Numbered from the stretch's first letter, positions 46,199 to 55,764 are shown. The stretch: 64,000 nt of DNA from Leptospira johnsonii (GCF_003112675.1 NZ_BFAY01000007.1:62001-126000), one strand, 5' to 3'. Made by a program: numbers and translations. The notes: generated from the letters alone by a model not told the origin.

Positions 46199-46287
46199 CC
46201 ACACCGAGACACTAAGTCACAGAGAGATTTTTGAGTTTGTAGGAACTCCAACAAAACCAAACCTCCGCGGCTCTGTGCCTCTGTGTG
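46199..46287. repeat. Inverted repeat of the CACAGAG/CTCTGTG family, copy 2, with nested palindrome
   Basis: Left arm CCACACCGAGACACTAAG (46199 on, followed by TCACAGAG) and right arm GGCTCTGTGCCTCTGTGTG (ending 46287) pair imperfectly. The 16-bp repeat TGTAGGAACTCCAACA (46238-46253), identical to the complement of the end palindrome at 3665-3680, lies in the loop. The 331-base gap between the PUR gene (45978) and 46310 otherwise holds the promoter candidate and no supported gene. Confidence 0.7.
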
Positions 46288-46309
46288 AATATAAACTTCG
46301 GACCTCTTT

Positions 46310-47116
46310 TCAAGCTCCGCGTCTCTTATTCCATACAAGGATCCCAATAATCCAGATATAGTTTAAGGCGAGAAGGCCCGCAAGCCCCAGAACCCCCATA
46401 TTGAACAAAACTTCTTCCGGATTGGAGATAGGTAGAAGGATCCTTGGGTTTTTGGGCGGATCGAATCCGAATTTTTTGCAAGCTTCTTGGACAGCTTCCG
46501 CATAATACGAGTTTAATCCTGCGATATTGGAATGGGACAGAGACTGCCCTACCCTTGCGTTTTGTTTATCCCAATCACATACTTTTTCGGAGAATTGTGG
46601 GCAGACCGCCCAGGTGAGGACCTCGTCTCCTTCTTTCCAATCCGAAGAAACCCAAGGCGCCACATGAAAATACAATGTTTTCTTAATAGAACCTGGAGTG
46701 GTCTTAGTGACCTGGTATTTGTATAAAAACTTAGAATCTGTGAATCTATAGATATGAGAATTGGAAACACCGCTATCTTTTTGGAAGATGGTTTGCTCTG
46801 GGGATTTTAACCCCAGGAAAAAACCGAATGCATGGCTTAAATAAAGAGCGGATACTGGTGCAGATATAAACCCAAGGAACAAGGCGAAGAATATACTATT
46901 TCCATAAAACTTGGTCAGCCTCAAGGTGAAGAAGAACATGGGCAGAAATAAAAAACCAAGGCAGGCGATTGTAGAGATCAAGGTTCCGAAAAGCCCGATA
47001 GGCAAAAATAGAGCGGCCATTCCGTTAACAAACAGAAGCCCCAAACCCAATAATCTCCAAGGAGGTTCCGGCTTTTTAGGTTTTTGGTTTTCCCAGTTTT
47101 TAACTAAGGCAAACAT
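46310..47116 (-). CDS. Membrane protein of unknown function
   Basis: 268 residues with a good AGGAAGG site just before ATG 47116. Three or four hydrophobic segments lie in the first 120 residues (about 25-47, 48-72, 80-105), then a soluble loop of about 110 residues with two cysteines (AVCPQFSEKVCDW) that may form a disulfide outside the cytoplasm, and a final membrane segment near 238-260. The layout recalls DUF3592-type proteins, whose loop is a beta-domain (FHVAPWVSSDWKEGDEVLTW), but that is not certain. It begins six bases after the next gene, in a run that includes radA and the RNase D-like gene. Confidence 0.6.
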   Translation of the reverse strand: MFALVKNWENQKPKKPEPPWRLLGLGLLFVNGMAALFLPIGLFGTLISTIACLGFLFLPMFFFTLRLTKFYGNSIFFALFLGFISAPVSALYLSHAFGFFLGLKSPEQTIFQKDSGVSNSHIYRFTDSKFLYKYQVTKTTPGSIKKTLYFHVAPWVSSDWKEGDEVLTWAVCPQFSEKVCDWDKQNARVGQSLSHSNIAGLNSYYAEAVQEACKKFGFDPPKNPRILLPISNPEEVLFNMGVLGLAGLLALNYIWIIGILVWNKRRGA

Positions 47117-47122
47117 TCCTTC

Positions 47123-48235
47123 CTATTCTACGACGATAGAGGAAGAAAATCCACTCCAGATTTTTGTGCCAAGGGCTTCTAATTTGCTCGGATAAGCCAA
47201 AGAGAATAGTATTCCTCTGGTTCCTCTTAAATAAAATTTTTCCAAAACGATAATCTTGCTCTTACGACCATCTTCTCCCACGAAATCGAAACTTGTTCTA
47301 TATAGATCGCCTTCTTTTTTGCGAAGGTAATTCCATTCTCTCATCGTTCTGGAATTGATCCCTCTGAGAGAATCCCATACAATATAGTAGTTTTGAGCGT
47401 TAAAGATCGAAGGATGAAAATGAAGTGTGGTGCCTATCGTGAATACGATCCGATCCGGTCGAAAGAATAAGATCCCTTCGCTACTCTTTCTATATTCTTT
47501 TTCCCAACTAGAAGGTCCTCCTTCCACCGGGAAGTCTTGATAGAATCTATGTACCTGCCAGAGATAATCCGAGTCTTCTCCTGAAAACTCTCTGTCCTCG
47601 TCCGGAAATAAATAGGTCAGATCCGGAGGAAGATCCAATGAATATGCAAAGTCGGAACTTCTAATCTTTAAAACTTCAGGTGTCCAGCAGCCGAATGGGT
47701 CTGTGAATCTTTGTAGTTCTTTTTCTTTATGAGAATATTGGTCCAAAAATTTTCCCAAAAGTTTTGCGGTTCTTTCATAACCTTCCGGTACCAGTTTTCC
47801 GTATCTTAATCGATAACAATACATAGAACCTTTTAAGAGTCGAATGGCAGAATATGGATTTGCATGCTTTTGCAGACTTTCCGCTTCGCTGTAATGCAGA
47901 TCCAATTCTTGTCTGTTCGGAAATACTTCCCTATAATTCCGATCCAGGATCATTTCCACTTTTCCATCTTTGTAAAAACGATAATTTCTGGATCTTGAAT
48001 CCGTTTTCCATACATAATGAGCGCTTAAACGAAACGCAGTCTGAAGTCTGTTATAAAGTAGTTCTTCTTTTTTTTCCTGATCTCCAAACCAAGGCTGACG
48101 AAGTAGCGGATCCACTTCTTGGGAGAAAGCAGGTGAAACAAAGATCAGCAAGGCGGAAAGCGGAAGGATTGTATATAATAATTTTGTAATATATGAGGCT
48201 CGCGCGGACAGATTTGGACAAAACCGAGGTTTCAT
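47123..48235 (-). CDS. Secreted protein of unknown function
   Basis: 370 residues. A long N-terminal basic stretch precedes a signal sequence (about 18-38) with probable cleavage after AFSQ. The mature protein has helical segments with TPR-like look (about 55-165) and a C-terminal beta-rich part (about 255-365) containing VFTIGTTLHFHPS and YIVWDSLRGINSRTMREWNYLR. I recognise no family. Its ATG (48235) overlaps the radA stop (ATGA), so it is translationally coupled to radA and lies in the rnd-radA-unknown-membrane protein run. The stretch suggests an envelope protein; the link to DNA repair may be only positional. Confidence 0.6.
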   Translation of the reverse strand: MKPRFCPNLSARASYITKLLYTILPLSALLIFVSPAFSQEVDPLLRQPWFGDQEKKEELLYNRLQTAFRLSAHYVWKTDSRSRNYRFYKDGKVEMILDRNYREVFPNRQELDLHYSEAESLQKHANPYSAIRLLKGSMYCYRLRYGKLVPEGYERTAKLLGKFLDQYSHKEKELQRFTDPFGCWTPEVLKIRSSDFAYSLDLPPDLTYLFPDEDREFSGEDSDYLWQVHRFYQDFPVEGGPSSWEKEYRKSSEGILFFRPDRIVFTIGTTLHFHPSIFNAQNYYIVWDSLRGINSRTMREWNYLRKKEGDLYRTSFDFVGEDGRKSKIIVLEKFYLRGTRGILFSLAYPSKLEALGTKIWSGFSSSIVVE

Positions 48236-49656
48236 TTAAAAAGGCCTTCTAGTTCTCTTAGGGCGCTGATCCCCACAATTTCCATTCCAGGTATTTTTTC
48301 GAGTTCTGCCAAATTTCCTTTTGGAAGAAATACGGTTTCTATTCCTACACCTTTTAATTCTTTTAAGCGGAGGGAGACCTGTCCCACGGATCGAACTTCT
48401 CCGGAAAGACCTACTTCTCCGATGACAGCATATCCTGACTGGACCGGTCTTTCCGTATAACTCGAAAGTATAGAAGCACAGATGGCAAGATCCAATGCGG
48501 GTTCGTCTACTTGTAGTCCGCCTGCCAGGTTCCCGAATATATCACATTCTGATAATGTATGTCCCAAGTATTTTTCGATGACTGCTGCAAGCAGGATGAG
48601 CCTTCGGGTGTCGGGACCTTCTGCCATTCTTCTTGCCTGAGAATAGTTGGTCCTACTCACTAAGGCTTGGACCTCTACACTGAGTGCGCGGCTTCCTTCT
48701 ACGACGGAGCTGATGACTGAACCGCTCTTTCCTTCCGTAAGCGAACTGATAAATACTCTTTGTCTGTCTTTTACTTCTTTTAATCCGGATTCCAACATTT
48801 CAAAAACAGCAAGGTCTCCTACCGCGCCGAATCTGTTTTTTACGGCACGAAGAAGTCTAAAATAATTCAGCTTGTCCCCTTCGAAGTATAGTACCGTATC
48901 GACTAAATGTTCTAACACCTTAGGGCCTGCGATCGCACCATCTTTAGTGATATGACCTGTCATTAAGATCGGAATGCCGGTGCGTTTTGCAGTTTCCAAA
49001 AGAACCTGTGTGCATTCCCTGAGTTGTGTAACTGTGCCGGCTTGGTTCGGAAGTGCTTCTCTTGTAAGAGTTTGGATAGAATCTACGAATACCAGATCGG
49101 GAGAAACATCCTCGACCATTGCGGAAATATTCTCTGCGTATGTTTCGGAAGAAAGAAGAAGGTTCTCTGATAGAACATTCATCCTTGCGGCTCTGAGCCC
49201 GACTTGCGCCGCAGATTCCTCACCGGATATGTATAATATTTTCTTTCCGTTAGAGATCATACTTCTGCTGATCTCTAAGATAAGAGTGGACTTACCTACT
49301 CCAGGTTCTCCACCTACTAAGATTAAACTTCCAGGAACAAGTCCCCCGCCTAAAACCAAATCCAATTCGGCAAGACCAGAACTCAGACGTTTTGTATCGT
49401 CTTGCGAAATGGAATTTATAGGAACGGGTTCCTTATAAACCGCGGATTTTTTATAACTAGGAGAAGAAGAAAAACGATCCCCTCCCGATTCTTCCACGAT
49501 CGTATTCCATTTACCGCAGGATTCACATTTGCCTGCCCAACGGGAAAATTCCTGTCCGCAGGATTGGCAAAGAAAGGTTTTGGAAATTTTCTTTTTCAAT
49601 GTTCGAATAAATTCTCCATTTGGAGCCAATCGATCTGGTTGAATACAGGAAGACAT
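48232..49656 (-). CDS. radA: DNA repair protein RadA
   Basis: 474 residues. The N-terminal zinc finger (CQSCGQEFSRWAGKCESCGKW) is followed by a RecA-like ATPase with Walker A GEPGVGKST, the RadA motif KNRFGAVGD and a C-terminal Lon-like domain (EVGLSGEVRSVGQ). RadA is a branch-migration helicase in recombination. ATG 49656 has AAGAGG seven bases upstream but gives 20 more residues than usual and overlaps the upstream exonuclease by about 60 bases; a TTG at 49599 overlapping the upstream stop (TTGA) would give a standard N-terminus. The start is therefore open. Confidence 0.93.
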   Translation of the reverse strand: MSSCIQPDRLAPNGEFIRTLKKKISKTFLCQSCGQEFSRWAGKCESCGKWNTIVEESGGDRFSSSPSYKKSAVYKEPVPINSISQDDTKRLSSGLAELDLVLGGGLVPGSLILVGGEPGVGKSTLILEISRSMISNGKKILYISGEESAAQVGLRAARMNVLSENLLLSSETYAENISAMVEDVSPDLVFVDSIQTLTREALPNQAGTVTQLRECTQVLLETAKRTGIPILMTGHITKDGAIAGPKVLEHLVDTVLYFEGDKLNYFRLLRAVKNRFGAVGDLAVFEMLESGLKEVKDRQRVFISSLTEGKSGSVISSVVEGSRALSVEVQALVSRTNYSQARRMAEGPDTRRLILLAAVIEKYLGHTLSECDIFGNLAGGLQVDEPALDLAICASILSSYTERPVQSGYAVIGEVGLSGEVRSVGQVSLRLKELKGVGIETVFLPKGNLAELEKIPGMEIVGISALRELEGLFK

Positions 49657-50234
49657 TGGAACGCCTCTTGGGCGAGTTCATATCTTCCTTCTCTGATAAG
49701 TATCTGAGTGAGTTTTTGGGAAAGAGATATTAGGAACAAAACATCTCCGGAAGCATAATCGATCTGATCTTTAGTAAGAGTTTTGGCTCCCCAATCGGAA
49801 GACTGATTTTTTTTGTCCAAAGTCTCGTCGAAAAATTCTCTGATAATATCTTTCAGGCCATGTCTGTCGGTATAAGTGCGTGCAAGTTTAGATCCAATCT
49901 TTGTACAGAAAATCCCTTTGGTCAAAATCCCAAGTCTGTATCTTAAGAACAGAGTATCCATCCTGGCAAAATGGAATACTTTGATAATATCAGGATTTTC
50001 GAATAATTTTTTTAGTCTTGGAGCCTCCGTTTGGTTCGGTAGAATTTGAACCAGGCTCACCCTATTTTTAGAATCGCAGATCTGGACCACGCAAAGACGA
50101 TCTCTTCTGGGATTTAAACCCATCATTTCGCAATCTACTGCCAAATGATCGTCTTCTAAATATTCATTTAGTCTCTCTTCGGAAAGATCTCCCGGAAACA
50201 GATCCGGTTTATTGTTCGCGCGGTTAGATGCCAT
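49596..50234 (-). CDS. rnd: RNase D-like 3'-5' exonuclease
   Basis: 212 residues from ATG 50234 (a GTG 57 bases upstream is possible). It has the DEDD exonuclease motifs: AVDCEMMGL with the first Asp/Glu pair, VFHFARMD for the second and QIDYASGDVLFL for the third and fourth. No HRDC domain is present, so it is shorter than E. coli RNase D and like the small RNase D forms of many bacteria. It is probably active on structured RNA ends such as tRNA precursors. Last in this convergent picture are its overlaps with radA; upstream at 50341 is a divergent gene. Confidence 0.85.
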   Translation of the reverse strand: MASNRANNKPDLFPGDLSEERLNEYLEDDHLAVDCEMMGLNPRRDRLCVVQICDSKNRVSLVQILPNQTEAPRLKKLFENPDIIKVFHFARMDTLFLRYRLGILTKGIFCTKIGSKLARTYTDRHGLKDIIREFFDETLDKKNQSSDWGAKTLTKDQIDYASGDVLFLISLSQKLTQILIREGRYELAQEAFQCLPVFNQIDWLQMENLFEH

Positions 50235-50340
50235 AAAGCCAAAATAATCGAACCAGATCTCAGGTCCGCAAGAAAAGTCTGGGCCCTCCACCGGTTTTTT
50301 TCCTTTTCTATCTTTCGAATCCGTAAACCATCGTCCCAGA

Positions 50341-52266
50341 ATGAAAGCAGTTTTGCGAACCCGTATCTATGAAGAAGAACAAAGATCTCAGTTTGAGTTC
50401 CCGGCAGGAAAAACCGAGACCAAGAGCGATTGCGGGAATTACAAGTTTTCCTTTAAATTAGTCAAGTCCCAGGGCAAATCCACATACGCTCCCGTTTTAG
50501 AATGGATAGCGGAAAGGAGACCTCCTGCAGGTTTGGAACTTTTGACCCTGGAATGGGAACTTCCTTCTCATGGGATCAAAGAAGGTAGGATCTTCCGACA
50601 TGGATACCAGTCCTGGAGCCTCTCCGCTTCCGAAAATTTAGAAGACGCAGATATTTCGCCTAAGTTAGGATTTTTACAATTCTCCCAAGAAAATATCTAT
50701 TCAGAGCATTCGGGAGAAGAAGGTGACTGGATCTCAGAGGCCTACGTTATCTTATTACCTAAAAACGAAGACTCCAAATTTTTCGCAGGAGCGGTCTCCA
50801 AAGGAGAAGAAGGAGTTAAGTTCAAAATTCTAACTTCACCTTCTTCCAAAAAAAATTCTGACAATTTTTTCAGCGGAGATATTCGAGTGGTTTATGATTT
50901 TTACCGCTTCGAAGATTTCAAAGGGAATAAACTCCCTCTTACTCAGATCCGCGTTTCTAAATTTACGGGTGACGAAGCGATCTTTATAAAAAATTATTTT
51001 GCTGAACTTGCAAAAAATCTAAAAGTCAAACTTCCGGAAACTCAGGTGCCTACCGGTTGGTGCTCTTGGTATCATTACTATACGAAAATTTCAGAGAAGA
51101 TCATTCTACAAAATCTGAAAGAACTCAGATCCAAAAACTTAGGCTTGAAAGTTTTTCAGATAGATGACGGTTACCAAGCTGAGATCGGAGATTGGCTGGA
51201 AACTAACGATCGTTTTCCGGGTGGGATGGGACTTTTGGCAGAAGCGATCCGTTCCGAAAAATTACTCCCTGGGATCTGGCTTGCTCCATTCTTAGTTCGC
51301 AAAAAATCCAAATTTTTCCAAAAATTCCCGGAAGCGGTATTAAAAGATAGAGATGGAAATCCAGTGCCTGCGCTTTGGAATCCGAACTGGGGAGTGGATT
51401 ATACGTATAGTTTGGATGTGACCCACCCTGCTTCTAAAGAATTTTTAGCCACAGTTTTCAAAACTATCGTAAAGGAGTACGGATACAAATACTTAAAACT
51501 GGACTTCTTGTATTCCGCATTATTGCCAGGTTGGACTTACGACCGAAGCGTATCACCTCATACTCGTTATGTGGATGCGATTAAGTTTATCCGAAAAGTG
51601 GTCGGAAAAGATATATTCATCCTAGGTTGTGGGGCTCCAATGCTTCCTTCCATCGGACTATTCGATGCGATGAGAATTTCCTGTGATGTAGCGCCTTTCT
51701 GGTACAGAGAAAAATCGAGAATACTAGTAAAAGATAGGAACGGACTCTGCACCGAAAGAGCATTGATCAACGATATTACCAGAGCCTCTATGCACAGAAC
51801 GCTTTGGCTGAACGATCCGGATTGTCTCTTGGTCCGAAAAAAGAAAAACAGCATGACAGAGGCCCAGACAAAGATCATGGCAAGTATCATGTCCGTCTCC
51901 GGAGGAATGTTATTCGTTTCAGACGATCTTTCTCTGGTAAATGAAGATCGTTTGGAATTATTACAAAAAAGTTTAGCACTCCAATCCAAATGTAGAGGTA
52001 AAACTCCTCTACCGGTTGGGCTTGGGAGCGAATTCTTCCCGAGCGCTCTCTACAATCCTTCCGGTTATTTAGGGATTTGGAATCCAAGCGACGAGAAAAA
52101 AGAGATCTCGCTCTCCTTATTCTTTCCTTGGGATAAAAAGAATTCGATAGATTATTGGACCGGAAAGAAACCGGACTCCCTGGAAATAGATTCTCGTAAA
52201 AAAATTCTCAAAATTGAAATGGAACCTTGGTCCACAGTGGTCCTATATTCCGGAAAACAAAGTTGA
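50341..52266 (+). CDS. GH36 alpha-galactosidase-like glycoside hydrolase
   Basis: 641 residues. Glycoside hydrolase family 36 motifs are in order: GWCSWYHYY (about 239-247), FQIDDGYQ (near 275), WLAPFLV (near 317), KLDFLYSALLPG with the catalytic nucleophile aspartate (near 388), and DAMRISCDVAPFW with the acid/base aspartate (near 445). No signal peptide, so probably cytoplasmic. It should cleave alpha-linked galactose or a related sugar. This is surprising in a genus usually said to live on fatty acids rather than sugars; it may serve glycan turnover. It is divergent from the RNase D-like gene. Confidence 0.85.
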   Translation: MKAVLRTRIYEEEQRSQFEFPAGKTETKSDCGNYKFSFKLVKSQGKSTYAPVLEWIAERRPPAGLELLTLEWELPSHGIKEGRIFRHGYQSWSLSASENLEDADISPKLGFLQFSQENIYSEHSGEEGDWISEAYVILLPKNEDSKFFAGAVSKGEEGVKFKILTSPSSKKNSDNFFSGDIRVVYDFYRFEDFKGNKLPLTQIRVSKFTGDEAIFIKNYFAELAKNLKVKLPETQVPTGWCSWYHYYTKISEKIILQNLKELRSKNLGLKVFQIDDGYQAEIGDWLETNDRFPGGMGLLAEAIRSEKLLPGIWLAPFLVRKKSKFFQKFPEAVLKDRDGNPVPALWNPNWGVDYTYSLDVTHPASKEFLATVFKTIVKEYGYKYLKLDFLYSALLPGWTYDRSVSPHTRYVDAIKFIRKVVGKDIFILGCGAPMLPSIGLFDAMRISCDVAPFWYREKSRILVKDRNGLCTERALINDITRASMHRTLWLNDPDCLLVRKKKNSMTEAQTKIMASIMSVSGGMLFVSDDLSLVNEDRLELLQKSLALQSKCRGKTPLPVGLGSEFFPSALYNPSGYLGIWNPSDEKKEISLSLFFPWDKKNSIDYWTGKKPDSLEIDSRKKILKIEMEPWSTVVLYSGKQS

Positions 52267-52352
52267 CTCTTACTTAAATCAGGGTGAGAATAGACGCGAA
52301 CGTGTCAGAAACTTTCTTCCAAAATTTGGAAGATCCAAGGCGAGGTACATAG

Positions 52353-52814
52353 ATGAAATTTTTTCACAAAATTCTGGGAATAGGTTTTCTAATATTCGGG
52401 ATCCTTCTCTCCCAAAATTGTTTTTTAGATACTATTTCAAATTCCATTTCTAAATCTTCGGACTCACTACAAAGTCTTTCCAACGCTATAGTCTCCGTAG
52501 TTTCTTCTGTTTCCTCTTCTTCCAAAGACGAAGCTGCAGAAAAAAAAGGATTTAAAAGAGATGTAGAAAACCTAACCGCTTTCTATTTACAAACAGGATC
52601 CACTCGTTCTACAGAATTCGAATCCGATCTGGCAGAACTCGCTTCTAAAAACGGAGTGACCAACTGGAAAAATTCCGAAAGCACTTATGTTTCCATCGGA
52701 AGAGGACTCAAAAAAGCAGGAGTGGACTCCGAAGGTTTTAAAAAATTTGCGGCAAACGTAAACTCTAAACCTGAGATCGCAAAAGCTTTGGAAAGAGGCT
52801 ATCTTTCCCTCTAA
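52353..52814 (+). CDS. Small lipoprotein of unknown function
   Basis: 153 residues with GAGG seven bases before the ATG. A signal sequence ends in LLSQNC (Cys23), giving a lipoprotein. The mature protein starts with a Ser-rich stretch (about 26-60), followed by a helical part with FKRDVENLTAFYLQ and FESDLAELASKNG. No family was recognised. It stops two bases before the next gene, so the two are almost certainly one transcription unit, both envelope-directed. Confidence 0.7.
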   Translation: MKFFHKILGIGFLIFGILLSQNCFLDTISNSISKSSDSLQSLSNAIVSVVSSVSSSSKDEAAEKKGFKRDVENLTAFYLQTGSTRSTEFESDLAELASKNGVTNWKNSESTYVSIGRGLKKAGVDSEGFKKFAANVNSKPEIAKALERGYLSL

Positions 52815-52815
52815 T

Positions 52816-54672
52816 TTGAGATCGAGTGTGTATAGGCGACCTTTAACAAAAGGTCGCTTACTTCTTCTTTTTTTATTTTTTCCCTTTTTTTCCATCCATT
52901 CCCAAGACAGCTATTTGGATTTCATCTATGTGGATGCAAATACAGGTCAATCCAGCGGAGGGCATTCCGCACTTAGATTTGATGATACTGTTATCCATTT
53001 CCAATATTATCCTGACGAAATATTCAGAGTAGTCCGTGAATCTTACGAAAGATTTTCCTATTCTTATAATACATACTCTAATCGAACAAGCAAGATTGCA
53101 CGCGTAGGGATCTCAGAAAAGGATCTGGACAAGATCAGAACCGGTTTTGAAAAATTAGCTCTTATACAATTCAAACATCTTAAAAATTTAGAATCGATTC
53201 GATCAGATGTACAATTTCTAAAAGAACTACAAAGACCCGAAAAGAATATAAGAATCAGGACGTTCGGTTATTTCAGAAAAGAGGGAGAAGCCAGATCTAT
53301 CTCTTACTTAAAGGAAGAACTGAACTCTGCCCTCGGTAAAGGCTGGCTCGGAAAAGTCAGGACCCAGATCAAAAAGGATTTAAACTCCGCGTTCGCTGAG
53401 GGAAAATTTACATTATTCTCCGAAGCTCCTTCCGTCCAAAACGGAATATATCCATTTTATAAAGAAGGAATTTCTTCCTGGTTTCTGCCCAGACTAGAAA
53501 AACTTTCCGTTTTAGAGATCCTAGATTCGGGATATTCTTTAGATCCGGAGACGATCTTTCTTTCTTCAGGAAAACCTTTAAACGAAGAAGAAAGATCAAA
53601 ACTGATCTCCCTACGAGACTCTATCAAACTTTCCATAGCCGAACTGATAAAAGAAGAAAATTCCAACTGGGGTCATAGCGTATTAGTCAACCTGGCAAGA
53701 TTTTTGGTTTTAGAAAAGAGCATCGAAGAAGGAAGACCTTATTTTTTAGTGACCTTCCCCGAATCCGTTTCCCAGATCACTCCTACTACTTGGTCCAAAG
53801 ACAAAAAAGGAGTCGAAGCAAGTTCTACTTTATTATTAGAAGCTTCTAAAACATACAGAGAAGAAAGAGTAAGATCCGAAAATCTGAACGAAGAAAATTA
53901 TCTCACCTGGGAAGATTTAGAAAACAGGGACTGGGAATTGAGAACAGGATTAAGCAGAGGAATTTCGATCCGAAATACGTTTGATAGACTTTCCCCAGAT
54001 CTTTCAGGCAATTTTGTATTTTCGTTTCCGACTCCTGAGAAGGAGCTTATTTTAGAATTCCTAAACCGATCCAAAAAAGAAGAAGAAACATATTATGAGA
54101 ACCTAAAACGTTTTTACACGTTCAAACTTATCACAAAGAACTGCACCTCCGAAATTTTCGATTCCTTAGAATTTATCCTAAATGAAAAGGAATACCAAAA
54201 CGTTCTGGGAAAAAGAATAGATCCTCATTCTTCTCTCACATTTATTCCATTTATTGCTTATGATTCAATTACGGAAAAATGGAAAATAAAAGAAGAAACC
54301 TTGGAACTTTCTCATAGAAAATCCGCTTTGGAAAAATTGTACGGATCGAGTCCAAAATGGAAAACCTATCTAAAGGAATCTAATGTTTTCAGTTCGAGTA
54401 TCTATCGACCTAATCCGGACGATCAGATGTTCGTATTTTTTACGGATGATACAGTTCTGCTTAGGCCTGTTTATGGGATCGTAAATTTAGGTTGGGGAAT
54501 TGGGAATTTTGCCTTGGGGATATTTACTAGCCCATTCGACAAGGGCAAAAGAGCCAAGGATGGACTGCAGTCAGCATTCTTCTCCTTGCCTGAATTAGTA
54601 TTTTTCAATATTCGAAAAGGCACCTTTCCGAATGCAAAACCGGAACGTTCCGAACGAAAATTAGAGCCTTAA
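52816..54672 (+). CDS. DUF4105-like secreted protein, permuted NlpC/P60 type
   Basis: 618 residues from TTG 52816 (a GTG at 52828 is an alternative). A hydrophobic signal segment lies at about 14-28. The pattern SSGGHSALRFDDTVIHF with H50, and much later TKNCTSEIFDSL with C443, match the histidine and NC cysteine of permuted papain-like NlpC/P60 proteins such as DUF4105. If active it would cleave amide or ester bonds, perhaps in peptidoglycan or lipid. About 390 residues separate the two catalytic residues, so there is a large insertion. It overlaps the convergent response regulator gene by 12 bases at the 3' end. Confidence 0.65.
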   Translation: MRSSVYRRPLTKGRLLLLFLFFPFFSIHSQDSYLDFIYVDANTGQSSGGHSALRFDDTVIHFQYYPDEIFRVVRESYERFSYSYNTYSNRTSKIARVGISEKDLDKIRTGFEKLALIQFKHLKNLESIRSDVQFLKELQRPEKNIRIRTFGYFRKEGEARSISYLKEELNSALGKGWLGKVRTQIKKDLNSAFAEGKFTLFSEAPSVQNGIYPFYKEGISSWFLPRLEKLSVLEILDSGYSLDPETIFLSSGKPLNEEERSKLISLRDSIKLSIAELIKEENSNWGHSVLVNLARFLVLEKSIEEGRPYFLVTFPESVSQITPTTWSKDKKGVEASSTLLLEASKTYREERVRSENLNEENYLTWEDLENRDWELRTGLSRGISIRNTFDRLSPDLSGNFVFSFPTPEKELILEFLNRSKKEEETYYENLKRFYTFKLITKNCTSEIFDSLEFILNEKEYQNVLGKRIDPHSSLTFIPFIAYDSITEKWKIKEETLELSHRKSALEKLYGSSPKWKTYLKESNVFSSSIYRPNPDDQMFVFFTDDTVLLRPVYGIVNLGWGIGNFALGIFTSPFDKGKRAKDGLQSAFFSLPELVFFNIRKGTFPNAKPERSERKLEP

Positions 54673-55764
54673 AAGTAGATAACTTGAATCGTCCCTGAAC
54701 TCTCTAGTCGGCAAGCTTACCTTACTGAAAGTTTGAATTGCTTCTTGGTAATCTTCTATCCCTAAACCTTTTTTGCGTACATCTTCCAATTCCTTGAATA
54801 GAGGACTGGAAAGACTATTCAATAGCCCGTCGCTGTATAAGAATAAAACGTCTCCAGCCTCGTAGGGGATCTCATGAGACTCGAACTCCAGATTATCCAT
54901 GATCCCAAGCAATTGTCCCGATTTTTCGTTCAAAAGTTTTTGGCCCGCTGCTTGGTATAGAACAGGAAAAGGATGACCTCCCCTCGCATAGCAGATCGTC
55001 TTTTTTTCCAGATCGATCACAGCAACTGCAGCGGTTAAACTATGAGTCCCTATCTCTTGGGCAAGTTCTAGATTCATTCTTTTCAGAACGTTAGAAGGGT
55101 TCTGGTCCTCTTTATACGCTTCTCTTGCAATACTTGTCATGAGAAGTCCGATAAGTCCCGAAGTCACTCCGTGATCCTCGATGTCTCCGAGTAAAACCAT
55201 TACCTTATTCTCTATTTTAGAAAGAACATAAAAATCTCCGCTAACAAAGGAAGCAGGAGTATTATCCACAGCCACTTCTAAAGGAGAAATTACAGGAACG
55301 GAAAGGATCTTTTTTTGGATCTTAGAGGCAAGTCTTAGATCCCGGAGGATATTTTCGTCTCTTGCTTCCTTCTCCTTTAGCAAAGTGTAATAATCCAATG
55401 CTCTTTGGACCGCAATGCGCACTGTTTGGAGAGAGAATGGTTTTAAAAGAAAATCGGAAGCCTTATAAGTGAGAGAAGTTACCACATTATTGATATCCCT
55501 TTCTCCGGTCATCATGATGACTTGGGTGGCAGGATTCAAATTTTTGAAATAAGGTAGGACGTCCAACCCGCTGGTTTTTGGCATGTGGATATCTAAAAAT
55601 ACGATTGGGTTGGATTCTTTTTCGAAATATTCCTTACCCTTCTCTACTGAATCAAAAAAAGTAGAATTGTAACCTAATTTGGAGAGAAGAATTTCCAGGG
55701 CCTCTCCTACGTCCCGATCGTCGTCTATAATAAGAATTTCCGGCTTAATCGTAATTGATGTCAT
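54661..55764 (-). CDS. Response regulator with PP2C (SpoIIE/RsbU-type) phosphatase output
   Basis: 367 residues. The receiver domain has the acidic cluster IDDDRDV (13-19), phospho-acceptor D58 in VFLDIHMP, threonine in MMTGE and lysine in FLLKPF. The output domain (about 165-367) has PP2C metal-binding motifs GDFY, GDIEDHG and YSDGLLNS. Such proteins dephosphorylate STAS antagonists to release sigma factors; STAS genes lie at 14953 and 35745. It follows the unknown gene at 55765 with no gap. The HisKA_2 kinase at 18446 is a conceivable partner but not linked. Confidence 0.9.
   Translation of the reverse strand: MTSITIKPEILIIDDDRDVGEALEILLSKLGYNSTFFDSVEKGKEYFEKESNPIVFLDIHMPKTSGLDVLPYFKNLNPATQVIMMTGERDINNVVTSLTYKASDFLLKPFSLQTVRIAVQRALDYYTLLKEKEARDENILRDLRLASKIQKKILSVPVISPLEVAVDNTPASFVSGDFYVLSKIENKVMVLLGDIEDHGVTSGLIGLLMTSIAREAYKEDQNPSNVLKRMNLELAQEIGTHSLTAAVAVIDLEKKTICYARGGHPFPVLYQAAGQKLLNEKSGQLLGIMDNLEFESHEIPYEAGDVLFLYSDGLLNSLSSPLFKELEDVRKKGLGIEDYQEAIQTFSKVSLPTREFRDDSSYLLLRL

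Noticed and set aside
46021..46347. 108-codon minus-strand reading frame between the PUR gene and the membrane protein
   Set aside because: It lies across inverted repeats and a promoter-like region, overlaps the real gene at 46310, and the protein shows no coherent fold or family.
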